Source of the DNA: Oceanospirillales bacterium | GTDB taxonomy: Bacteria > Pseudomonadota > Gammaproteobacteria > Xanthomonadales > SZUA-36 | Assembly: GCA_003233115.1 (NCBI GenBank) | Contig: QIKV01000025.1 | Coordinates: 1 to 34,815, forward strand | Reading direction: 5' to 3' | DNA length: 34,815 nt | Part shown: one piece after another, positions 25,565 to 33,249 of the stretch | How the letters are laid out: each line of letters opens with the position of its first letter | Position numbering within the stretch: position 1 is the first letter of the stretch | The notes under the pieces: generated by a model | What the model saw: only the letters and a program-made list of their open reading frames with translations | What the model was told of the DNA's origin: nothing | Database searches by the model: none | Position numbers and translations under genes: made by a program

Positions 25565-27088
25565 ATGCGGGCTGAACCCATGGGCCATGAGCAGGATAGT
25601 AGCCATCTGAATTTTGACACCGGCCTCAGCAACGCCGATATCGCGCCGGTACCGGTACAGCAGCAAACCTGGAAAGCCATCAGCTTCTTCACGCTGTGGG
25701 TCGGCATGGCGGTCAATATCCCGTCCTACATGATCGCGGCCTCACTGATTGACGGTGGCATGAGCTGGCAACAAGCCATGTGGACGGTGTTGCTCGGCAA
25801 CCTGATTGTGTTTGTGCCGATGTCATTGTCGGGCCACGCGGGTACCAAATACGGCATACCATTCCCGGTATTCGCACGCGCGTCATTCGGTATCAAGGGC
25901 GCTCATATACCGTCTCTTCTACGTGCCATCGTGGCCTGCGGATGGTTCGGCATCCAGACCTGGATCGGTGGCGCCGCCATCTATACCATCGTGCTGATAC
26001 TGTGGCCCGGTGTTGCAGACGCCCCCACCATGATGCCGGACTGGGTCGGTGTCAGCCTTGCGCAGTTCGCCAGTTTCATGCTGTTTTGGGCGATGAACAT
26101 CTGGCTGATCTGGAAAGGCATTAACTCGATCCGCGTACTTGAACACCTTGCAGCACCCTTTTTATTACTGTGCGGCCTGGCTTTGCTCGCCTGGGCTTAC
26201 CAGCGGGCCAACGGCTTTGGTCCCATGCTGCAGGCCGGTTCCAAATTCCAGGATTCAGCAGAATTCTGGCAGCTGTTCTGGCCGAGCCTGACCGCCATGG
26301 TGGGGTTCTGGGCAACATTGACGCTGAACATTTCCGATTTCACGCGTTACGCCAGCAGCCAGCGTGCACAGGTGGTCGGACAGTTGTCCGGCCTGCCCAG
26401 CACCATGACCCTGTTCGCCTTTATCGGCGTGGCGGTGACCAGCGCGACCATCATCATCTTCGGCGAGGCCATCTGGGACCCGGTCGTACTGGTCAGGCGG
26501 TTTGAATCCCACACACTGGTGTTCTTTGCCATGGTCGCGGTCATTATTGCCACCATCTCCACCAATGCCGCCGCCAACGTGGTCGGCCCTGCCAATGCGT
26601 TTTCCAACCTGCTGCCGGAAAAAATTGACTTTAAACGCGGTGGCTACATTACTGGCATCATCGGCATTCTGATCATGCCCTGGAAGCTGATCGCAGACCC
26701 CAGCGGTTATATCTTCACCTGGCTGATCGGCTACTCCGCCCTGCTCGGCCCGGTCATCGGCATCATCCTGGTGGATTATTTCCTGGTCAGGAAGACCCGC
26801 CTCGATGTCGAAGACCTGTACCGCCACAATGGCCGTTACGCTGGCGTCAACCCCATGGCCATCATTGCATTGGTCATTGGCGTGCTGCCCAACATCCCGG
26901 GGTTCCTGGTCAACGTTGGCCTTTATTCAGGCAGCGGCTTCATGGTTAACCTGTACAATTATGCCTGGTTTATCGGACTGGGAATCTCGAGCGTGGTCTA
27001 TTACCTGTTAATGAGGAAGCGGGCCTCACCCCGGGGTCGCGCACCCCGGGGTCGGACTCAAATGCGCGCACCACGCCATGTTTACTGA
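25565..27088 (+). CDS. NCS1 family nucleobase permease with altered C-terminus
   Basis: Membrane transporter with about 12 helices of the nucleobase:cation symporter-1 family. Motifs include WTLLWVG-like FFTLWVGMAVNIPSYMIAAS, GTKYGIPFPVFARASFGIKG, a WFGIQTWIGG segment, NISDFTRYA and ISTNAAANVVGPANAFSNL. It should import uracil, cytosine, allantoin or a hydantoin by cation symport; context points to pyrimidines. The start is uncertain: ATG at 25565 or 25580, neither with a strong ribosome-binding site. After Arg-Lys-Arg (27014-27022) the frame enters a REP-like insertion and gains a foreign tail rich in Arg, Pro and Gly before stopping at 27088. Without the insertion it would end in one Asn and overlap preT. 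Confidence 0.88.
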   Translation: MRAEPMGHEQDSSHLNFDTGLSNADIAPVPVQQQTWKAISFFTLWVGMAVNIPSYMIAASLIDGGMSWQQAMWTVLLGNLIVFVPMSLSGHAGTKYGIPFPVFARASFGIKGAHIPSLLRAIVACGWFGIQTWIGGAAIYTIVLILWPGVADAPTMMPDWVGVSLAQFASFMLFWAMNIWLIWKGINSIRVLEHLAAPFLLLCGLALLAWAYQRANGFGPMLQAGSKFQDSAEFWQLFWPSLTAMVGFWATLTLNISDFTRYASSQRAQVVGQLSGLPSTMTLFAFIGVAVTSATIIIFGEAIWDPVVLVRRFESHTLVFFAMVAVIIATISTNAAANVVGPANAFSNLLPEKIDFKRGGYITGIIGILIMPWKLIADPSGYIFTWLIGYSALLGPVIGIILVDYFLVRKTRLDVEDLYRHNGRYAGVNPMAIIALVIGVLPNIPGFLVNVGLYSGSGFMVNLYNYAWFIGLGISSVVYYLLMRKRASPRGRAPRGRTQMRAPRHVY

Positions 27089-27134
27089 TAGCTGTATGCC
27101 GCATTTGAATCTGACCCCTGAACTGAGGAAGCGG
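27012..27134 (+). repeat. REP-like insertion flanked by 11-bp direct repeat
   Basis: TGAGGAAGCGG occurs at 27012-27022 and again at 27124-27134. The interval contains an imperfect inverted repeat: GGGGTCGGACTCAAATGCG (27048-27066) against 27100-27118, 17 of 19 positions pairing, and a doubled ACCCCGGGGTCG. The GGGGTCAGA-type ends recall REP-like elements spread by RAYT (Y1) transposases in gammaproteobacteria. No transposase is inside. It sits exactly between the permease and preT genes. Confidence 0.75.
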
Positions 27135-27139
27135 AACTG

Positions 27140-28474
27140 ATGGGGGGTGATATCCGCAGTGGACGGGTCAGCCCGGCGGAGATCAGGCAGAATTTTTCTG
27201 ACCTGCATGCACCGTTGACCGAATTACAGGCCGTGCAGGAATCCGCACGCTGCCTGTTTTGCCACGACGCTCCCTGTACCGGGGCCTGTCCAACAGGCAT
27301 CGACATTCCGGGTTTTATCCGCAAGATTGCCAGCGGCAATCTGCGCGGTGCGGCCATCACCATATTGAATGAAAATATCATGGGCGGCACCTGCGCCAGC
27401 GTCTGCCCGGTCGAGGAACTGTGCGAGCAGGTCTGTGTACGCAATACGGCGGAAGACAAACCGGTGGTCATCGGCCGGTTGCAGCGCTATGCCACGGATG
27501 ACCTGTTCGCTGCCGGCGTACAACCATTCAGGCGCGCACCTGATAGCGGTAAAACCGTCGCTGTCGTCGGCGCCGGCCCGGCCGGGCTATCCTGCGCCCA
27601 CCGCCTGTCCCTGCTTGGTCACCACGTGACGGTGCTTGAGTCCCGCCCGAAGCCCGGCGGGCTGAATGAATATGGACTGGCGGCCTACAAAATGCTGCAG
27701 CAACGGGCTGCCAGAGAAGTTGAGTTCATCCTTGCGGTCGGTGGCATAACCGTGGCAACAGAAACCAGCCTTGGAACCGATGTCAGCCTCAGTGAATTAC
27801 GCCAAAAATACGATGCTGTGTTTATCGGCCTTTGTCACAACACCGTCAACGCACTGGGCCTTGAAAATGAAAACGCTGAGGGTGTCCAGAACGCAGTCGA
27901 TTTTATCGAGCACATACGCCAGCAGGACTTGAGCAGCCTGCCGGTCGGCCGCAACGTGGTGGTGATCGGCGGCGGTAATACCGCCATTGATATCGCCGTG
28001 CAAGCGAAAAAACTGGGGGCCGAAACCGTCACCATGGTCTACCGGCGCGGCCTGGCGCAGATGGGCGCGACCTGCTATGAGCAGACAGTGGCACAAACCA
28101 ACGGCGTGCTGATCCGCACGCATGCGCAACCGCTGCGCATCCACACCAAAGCGGGTACTTTGAGTGCAGTAGAATTTGAGTACACCGAACTTGATGAAAA
28201 CGACCGGCCCAGCGGTACCGGCGAGGTCTTCACACTGCCCACCGACCAGTTATTCAAGGCCATTGGCCAGTCACTGGATGCAACACCATTGGCTGGCGGT
28301 GAAATGCTGCAACGGGTGGCGGGTCGAATCCGGGTGGACCAGCAGCAACGCACCAGCCTGCCGGACGTGTGGGCCGGCGGTGACTGCACGGCAGGTAAAG
28401 ACCTCACGGTGGTTGCAGTACAGGATGGCAAGATTGCCGCACACAGCATTGATGAGTACTTGAACCATGGCTGA
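27140..28474 (+). CDS. preT: Dihydropyrimidine dehydrogenase subunit PreT
   Basis: NAD(P)H-oxidising, flavin and Fe-S subunit of 444 residues of bacterial dihydropyrimidine dehydrogenase (uracil or thymine to the dihydro form). The N-terminus carries the cysteine groups of the GltD/PreT type (CLFCHDAPCTGACP and CASVCPVEELCEQVC). These are followed by an FAD-binding GxGxxG (VVGAGPAGLSCA) and an NAD(P)-binding GGGNTAID. The ATG at 27140 would overlap the original permease stop as TGATG if the REP-like element were absent. Its 3' end overlaps preA by 8 bases, so the two subunits are coupled. A general GltD-like oxidoreductase is excluded by the preA partner. Confidence 0.93.
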   Translation: MGGDIRSGRVSPAEIRQNFSDLHAPLTELQAVQESARCLFCHDAPCTGACPTGIDIPGFIRKIASGNLRGAAITILNENIMGGTCASVCPVEELCEQVCVRNTAEDKPVVIGRLQRYATDDLFAAGVQPFRRAPDSGKTVAVVGAGPAGLSCAHRLSLLGHHVTVLESRPKPGGLNEYGLAAYKMLQQRAAREVEFILAVGGITVATETSLGTDVSLSELRQKYDAVFIGLCHNTVNALGLENENAEGVQNAVDFIEHIRQQDLSSLPVGRNVVVIGGGNTAIDIAVQAKKLGAETVTMVYRRGLAQMGATCYEQTVAQTNGVLIRTHAQPLRIHTKAGTLSAVEFEYTELDENDRPSGTGEVFTLPTDQLFKAIGQSLDATPLAGGEMLQRVAGRIRVDQQQRTSLPDVWAGGDCTAGKDLTVVAVQDGKIAAHSIDEYLNHG

Positions 28475-29735
28475 CCTTAGCTGCAACATCGCCGGTGTTT
28501 CCTCGCCCAACCCGTTCTGGCTGGCCTCCGCCCCGCCCACCGATAAACGTTACAACGTTGAGCGGGCCTTTGCAGCCGGCTGGGGTGGCGCGGTCTGGAA
28601 GACACTCGGTGAAGACGGCCCGCCGGTGGTCAATGTCAGTTCACGCTACGGATCCGTGGACTACAACGGTCAGCGCATGATCGGCTTCAACAACATCGAA
28701 CTGATCACCGACCGCCCCCTGCAGGTCAACCTGGATGAAATCACGGCGGTGAAGCGCGCCTGGGCGGACCGCGCACTGGTGGTCTCATTGATGGTGCCCT
28801 GTAACGAACAGGCCTGGAAGGAAATCCTGCAGAAAACGGAACAGACGGGCTGCGACGGCGTCGAGCTGAATTTCGGCTGCCCGCACGGCATGAGCGAACG
28901 CGGCATGGGTGCCGCTGTCGGCCAGGTCCCGGAGTATATCCAGCAAGTCACCGAATGGTGTAAAACCCACACCAGCCTGCCGGTTTTCGTCAAACTGACG
29001 CCGAACATAGCCGATATCCGGCACCCGGCACGCGCGGCCCATGCAGGTGGTGCGGATGCCGTATCGCTGATCAACACGATCAACTCCATTGTCTCCATCG
29101 ACCTCGATTGCATGGCACCGACACCGACCGTCGCCGGCAAAGGCGTACACGGCGGTTATTGCGGGCCGGCGGTAAAACCCATTGCGCTGAGCATGGTGTC
29201 CGAAATTGCGCGCGACCCACAAACCTGCAAGCTGCCGATTTCAGGCATCGGCGGCATCAGCAACTGGCGCGATGCGGCCGAATACATCGCGCTCGGCTGC
29301 GGCAGCGTGCAGGTCTGCACCGCGGCCATGCGCTACGGCTTCCGTATCATTGACGACCTGACAGACGGCCTCAGCAACTGGATGGATGATAAGGGCTATA
29401 AAAACCTAGAGGACTTCCGTGGGGCCGCCGTACCCAACGTGACCGACTGGCAATACCTCGATCTCAACTATAAGACCATTGCCGCAATCGACCAGCGTAA
29501 ATGCATTGAATGCGGCTTGTGTCACATTGTCTGCGAGGATACTTCACACCAGGCGATTGCGGTTACTAAAGACCCAAGCGGCAAGCACACTTACACGGTC
29601 ATTGATGAGGAGTGCGTCGGCTGTAATCTCTGCCACCTGGTGTGCCCGGTGCCCCGGTGCATCACCATGGTCGAAGTGGACAACGGCCTGCCCTACCTGA
29701 ACTGGACGGAGCATCCGAATAATCCACTTAAGTAG
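28467..29735 (+). CDS. preA: Dihydropyrimidine dehydrogenase subunit PreA
   Basis: FMN and Fe-S catalytic subunit of 422 residues. A dihydroorotate-dehydrogenase-like barrel (SPNPFWLASAPP, ELNFGCPHGMSERGMG, VKLTPNIADI, GIGGISNWRDAAEYIALG) is followed by two [4Fe-4S] motifs (CIECGLCHIVC and CVGCNLCHLVCPV) that take electrons from PreT. With PreT it carries out the first step of uracil and thymine reduction. The active-site loop reads AAVGQVPE: Val151 is where, as I recall, the mammalian enzyme has its catalytic Cys671; bacterial PreA may normally differ here. The stop overlaps the convergent hsdR end by 8 bases. Confidence 0.93.
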   Translation: MADLSCNIAGVSSPNPFWLASAPPTDKRYNVERAFAAGWGGAVWKTLGEDGPPVVNVSSRYGSVDYNGQRMIGFNNIELITDRPLQVNLDEITAVKRAWADRALVVSLMVPCNEQAWKEILQKTEQTGCDGVELNFGCPHGMSERGMGAAVGQVPEYIQQVTEWCKTHTSLPVFVKLTPNIADIRHPARAAHAGGADAVSLINTINSIVSIDLDCMAPTPTVAGKGVHGGYCGPAVKPIALSMVSEIARDPQTCKLPISGIGGISNWRDAAEYIALGCGSVQVCTAAMRYGFRIIDDLTDGLSNWMDDKGYKNLEDFRGAAVPNVTDWQYLDLNYKTIAAIDQRKCIECGLCHIVCEDTSHQAIAVTKDPSGKHTYTVIDEECVGCNLCHLVCPVPRCITMVEVDNGLPYLNWTEHPNNPLK

Positions 29736-32700
29736 TTGCAGTAGCGTCAGGCTGGGTGATATAGAATGGTGATGGAACGGTGGGATAAGCCCTGAAAACA
29801 TGGCGAAACACGTCATCAGACCGCCTGCTCACGTCGTCCTCACTATAACCGCTCACCGGCAACCCCGTTGCATCGCTGTAAAGGAAATCATGGATGGTTC
29901 CCCGCACCGCATCACGCGTTGATTCCTTGTCCCGCCATTGATCGATACGCAGTTTCTCCGCCTTGAGCGTATTGAGGAGATGCGCTGCAACAGATTTGAC
30001 TTTTTTCAGCTCAACACGGCTCAAATCAGGTTTCCGCAACAAATCGAATATGGCAAGCGACTCTTCATCCAGGCCTTCACGCATGGCCCGACTTTCCTCT
30101 TCATCCATCACCTCGACAAATTTGAGCAGCGCTGCAAAAGTCTGCTCGATAGTCACCTGGTCTTTTTCATTGTTGTAATCGGCAATAATTTCTTCAAAAT
30201 GCCGTTGGAAATCGGTGCGCAAAGGGTTCTTCTGCAAGAGTCGCTGTAATCGGGACTCAACCGCCTGGCGAAGATCCTGCACTGTTGTTCTTTTCCTTTT
30301 ACTGCGTTCAAATTCCTGTCTGAGCCTTTCAAAATTAATCTGACTAATGTCGTAAACGGGGTGAGCACTCCCCGCAATTTCCGGAGTAGTTTCAACTGTG
30401 TCATCTACCAATTGGTGTAATTGCAGAATGATATCCGTAATATCCGCCTTGTCGCGATCAGACTGAAGACTCTTATAAACAATATTGATAGCATCACGAT
30501 CCGGCCGGTACACATTGATGCCGGGAACCGTGATGCACGCCTTGAATTTCTTGAACACCTCACGGCACATAACTTCGAACCGTTTGCGGCTTTCATCATT
30601 CTGATTCACCGCTTCCTTGCAGGAAATGATGGCGGCATTGCGTTCAAAGCCGGTCTTGCCAATAACATTGTCAAGCAGGGTGCTCTGCTCTTCCAGAAAT
30701 GATCGCACCAACAATATAGCCTCAGCCAAATCGGCCAGCAGTTCTTCCTCAGGCCTGGCAGGGTCTATTTCGGCACCCTCGCCAGTGGTTGTGGTTCCGG
30801 CAAAGGTGGCGAGTGCTTTACGCAAGTGCTTAAGAATGCCGCAATAATCAACAATCAGGCCATTGTTCTTGCCACTGAGAACCCGGTTAGCACGGGCAAT
30901 AGCCTGCATCAGCGTATGCGCCTTGAGTGGCTTATCCAGATAGAGCGTAGCAAGGCTGGGCACATCAAATCCTGTCAACCACATGGCGCAAACTATCGCT
31001 ACGCGGAAAGGGTGTTCCCTGGCCTTGAAGGCATCTTCGAGGTCCATACGCTGCATATTGCGATACTGAGGCAGGTGACGCATTGAGTCAGGCAAGTTAA
31101 TACCTTCCTTGATCAAGCGACGGTGTGGCGTAATGTCCAGATCCCACTTGCGAAACTTGTCCACCTCTCCCTGCTCTTCACTGATGACAACAGCCATGCG
31201 GGATTCGCGCATCCAGCCGATTTGGTGCATCAGATAAATTTCCTGTTGTTCATCGTCTGTTACAGATAACTGACCTGCCAGTTCATCAATGCGCTCTTCC
31301 CAGTACGTTGCAATCAGCCTGTGCATGCGCACGCAGGTCACCTTGTCGATACAAACCAGCATGGCTTTGCCGGATTCCCACGAGGTTGAATAGTGTTCTA
31401 CGAAATCCCTTGCCACCTGGTCAAGGCGGGTTTCAGCAGTGATGATGTGGTAATCCCGTTTAAGCTCTCTTTCGAGTCGCTGTTGTACATCAATGTCATC
31501 AATCTCCAGCTCTTCCAGTTTTGATGCGATGCGCTCATTCAAGTTGCCAACAGCGACATTGAGTTTTTCGCCCCGGGCGTCGTAGTAAAGGGGCACAGTG
31601 GCTTTGTCTTCAACCGCGCGCTGGAAGTCATAGGTTGAGACATATTCACCAAATACTGTCTTGGTAATCTCGTCATCACTGAAAAGTGGCGTTCCGGTAA
31701 ACCCGATATAAGCGGCATTGGGCAGCGCATTGCGCATATTCAGCGCCAGCGTACCGTACTGCGTGCGATGTGCCTCATCAGTGATTACGATAATGTCATC
31801 GCGTTGTGTGTAGCCCTCAGCAGGATCAACATTCTGGTTGAATTTCTGAATCAATGAGAAAATGTACGATTTGTGTTGGGCCAGCAATTGGCCAAGGTGC
31901 TCACCGCTCGAAGCCCGGCACGGATCCCGGTCGTTGTCTACTACACCACAACCTGCAAAGGTTTTATAAATCTGCGTATCCAGGTCATCCCGGTCGGTCA
32001 ACACCAGGAAAGTAAAGTTGCCGCCCAGCTTACGATGCACCTTGCGGGTAAACATCACCATCGAATAACTTTTCCCGGCACCCTGGGTATGCCAGAAAAC
32101 GCCCAGCTTGCCGTCGCGGTCTTTACGATCTTGCACCGCTTTGATAGCCAGATTAACTCCCAGGAACTGATGGTTGCGAGCCAGGATTTTTATCGGTTCA
32201 CCAGAAGAATCATCAAAGAAGGTGAAGTTCTCGACCAGATCCATGAAGTTGCGCTTTGCGCAGACACCCTTGAGCAGCGTTTCCATATCCACCGCACCCG
32301 GTTCCTGTTCAGCCAGGCGCTTCCAGTCATGAAAATACTCCCACCTGGCCGTCAAAGACCCTATTTTGGCTCTCTCACCATTGCCGAACATCACAATGGC
32401 GTTATGGTGGAACAGGTGGGGAATGGTGTCCTTATAATCAGAAAAATTCTTCTCAAATGCAGTTCTGAGATTTTTATGGATATTTTTACATTCAATAAAC
32501 AACAGCGGCAGGCCATTAACGAAACCAACAATATCAGCCCGCCTGCGATATAGATCACCGCGGATCCATAACTCGCGCACACACAGAAAGTGGTTGTTGG
32601 CAGGCTCAGAATAATCGAATACCCTGAGCCGCTGACGAACCCGTTCACCATCATCATTGCGAAAAATCACCTGCACACCATCATGCACCAGGTCATGCTT

Positions 32701-32985
32701 TTCACGGTTAGTAGCGGCAAGAGTCTGCGAAGCTACAGTCGCAGTAATCTGGCGCAAGGCGTCATCGTAAGCCGCATCGGGTAAATCCGGATTCAGCTCA
32801 ATCAATTTCTCTCTCAAAATACGAGTCAACACCACCTCACGGTCAGACTCACGCCCTAAAAGACTGCCTGGCCCAAAGTCTTCGTTGTTGTAGGCAAAAA
32901 CCGATTCCCATTCAAGTTGCTGCTCCAGGTAATCAGCGGTTACCTGTTGAACAAGGTCGTCTTCTGTGTAGGGGGCAGGGGTCAT
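29728..32985 (-). CDS. hsdR: Type I restriction endonuclease subunit R
   Basis: Motor and nuclease subunit of 1085 residues of a type I restriction-modification enzyme. The N-terminal nuclease has Asp151 (RRADIVGF) and Glu165-x-Lys167 (FIECKN). The SF2 translocase has Walker A at about 300-307 (TQGAGKS), DEAH at 403-406, motif III (GFTGTP) and motif VI (QAIARANRVL). The C-terminal helical region is full length. No frameshift is seen, so it should be functional if HsdM and HsdS lie beyond the right edge. The ATG at 32985 has a strong GGGAGG ribosome-binding site overlapped by a palindrome. A relic of another hsdR start lies 187 bp upstream. Confidence 0.95.
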   Translation of the reverse strand: MTPAPYTEDDLVQQVTADYLEQQLEWESVFAYNNEDFGPGSLLGRESDREVVLTRILREKLIELNPDLPDAAYDDALRQITATVASQTLAATNREKHDLVHDGVQVIFRNDDGERVRQRLRVFDYSEPANNHFLCVRELWIRGDLYRRRADIVGFVNGLPLLFIECKNIHKNLRTAFEKNFSDYKDTIPHLFHHNAIVMFGNGERAKIGSLTARWEYFHDWKRLAEQEPGAVDMETLLKGVCAKRNFMDLVENFTFFDDSSGEPIKILARNHQFLGVNLAIKAVQDRKDRDGKLGVFWHTQGAGKSYSMVMFTRKVHRKLGGNFTFLVLTDRDDLDTQIYKTFAGCGVVDNDRDPCRASSGEHLGQLLAQHKSYIFSLIQKFNQNVDPAEGYTQRDDIIVITDEAHRTQYGTLALNMRNALPNAAYIGFTGTPLFSDDEITKTVFGEYVSTYDFQRAVEDKATVPLYYDARGEKLNVAVGNLNERIASKLEELEIDDIDVQQRLERELKRDYHIITAETRLDQVARDFVEHYSTSWESGKAMLVCIDKVTCVRMHRLIATYWEERIDELAGQLSVTDDEQQEIYLMHQIGWMRESRMAVVISEEQGEVDKFRKWDLDITPHRRLIKEGINLPDSMRHLPQYRNMQRMDLEDAFKAREHPFRVAIVCAMWLTGFDVPSLATLYLDKPLKAHTLMQAIARANRVLSGKNNGLIVDYCGILKHLRKALATFAGTTTTGEGAEIDPARPEEELLADLAEAILLVRSFLEEQSTLLDNVIGKTGFERNAAIISCKEAVNQNDESRKRFEVMCREVFKKFKACITVPGINVYRPDRDAINIVYKSLQSDRDKADITDIILQLHQLVDDTVETTPEIAGSAHPVYDISQINFERLRQEFERSKRKRTTVQDLRQAVESRLQRLLQKNPLRTDFQRHFEEIIADYNNEKDQVTIEQTFAALLKFVEVMDEEESRAMREGLDEESLAIFDLLRKPDLSRVELKKVKSVAAHLLNTLKAEKLRIDQWRDKESTRDAVRGTIHDFLYSDATGLPVSGYSEDDVSRRSDDVFRHVFRAYPTVPSPFYITQPDATATT

Positions 32986-32998
32986 TTTTCTATACCTC

Positions 32999-33033
32999 CC
33001 TATTAAATAGGATATTGTCTAAACCTTAGGTTT
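32999..33033 (-). promoter_or_regulatory. Two 13-bp palindromes upstream of hsdR
   Basis: Two perfect dyads with a one-base centre: CCTATTAAATAGG (32999-33011) and AAACCTTAGGTTT (33021-33033). Their centres are 22 bp apart, about two helical turns. The first reaches into the hsdR ribosome-binding region. They lie in an AT-rich stretch (33000-33171) with no coding sense, and could be operators for the restriction gene. Confidence 0.35.
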
Positions 33034-33171
33034 TCCCAGAGAAAGTCAAATAGATAACCATCTGATATATAAATATATGTGCCAAATACTCATTACCTAT
33101 CATACAGAATCATCACGATTCTAGAGTTGATTTGACCACAATAGAGTTCAATAGAGCGCCTTATATCACTT

Positions 33172-33249
33172 TCAGCCAAGCTGATGCTCCAGATAGTCAA
33201 CCGTTACCTGCTGAATAAGATCGTCTTTGATGTAGGGAACTGGGATCAT
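33172..33249 (-). pseudogene. Relic of an hsdR 5' end
   Basis: A 25-codon frame whose ATG overlaps the stop of the AlbA_2-type gene (ATGA). The peptide begins MIPVPYIKDDLIQQV and matches the start of the intact HsdR (MTPAPYTEDDLVQQV) without gaps; 17 of 25 residues are the same, then a stop follows. It looks like the start of a former or duplicated hsdR gene, translationally coupled to its neighbour, whose remainder was lost. DNA similarity stretches over the same interval at a constant offset of 264 bp. Confidence 0.8.

Noticed and set aside
26255..26827. 190-codon frame antisense to the NCS1 permease
   Set aside because: The product is a composition shadow rich in Asp, Gly and His, with no family likeness.
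28917..28925. PreA active site lacking the catalytic Cys of mammalian dihydropyrimidine dehydrogenase (Val151)
   Set aside because: I believe bacterial PreA proteins differ at this loop anyway, so without an alignment it cannot be called a defect.
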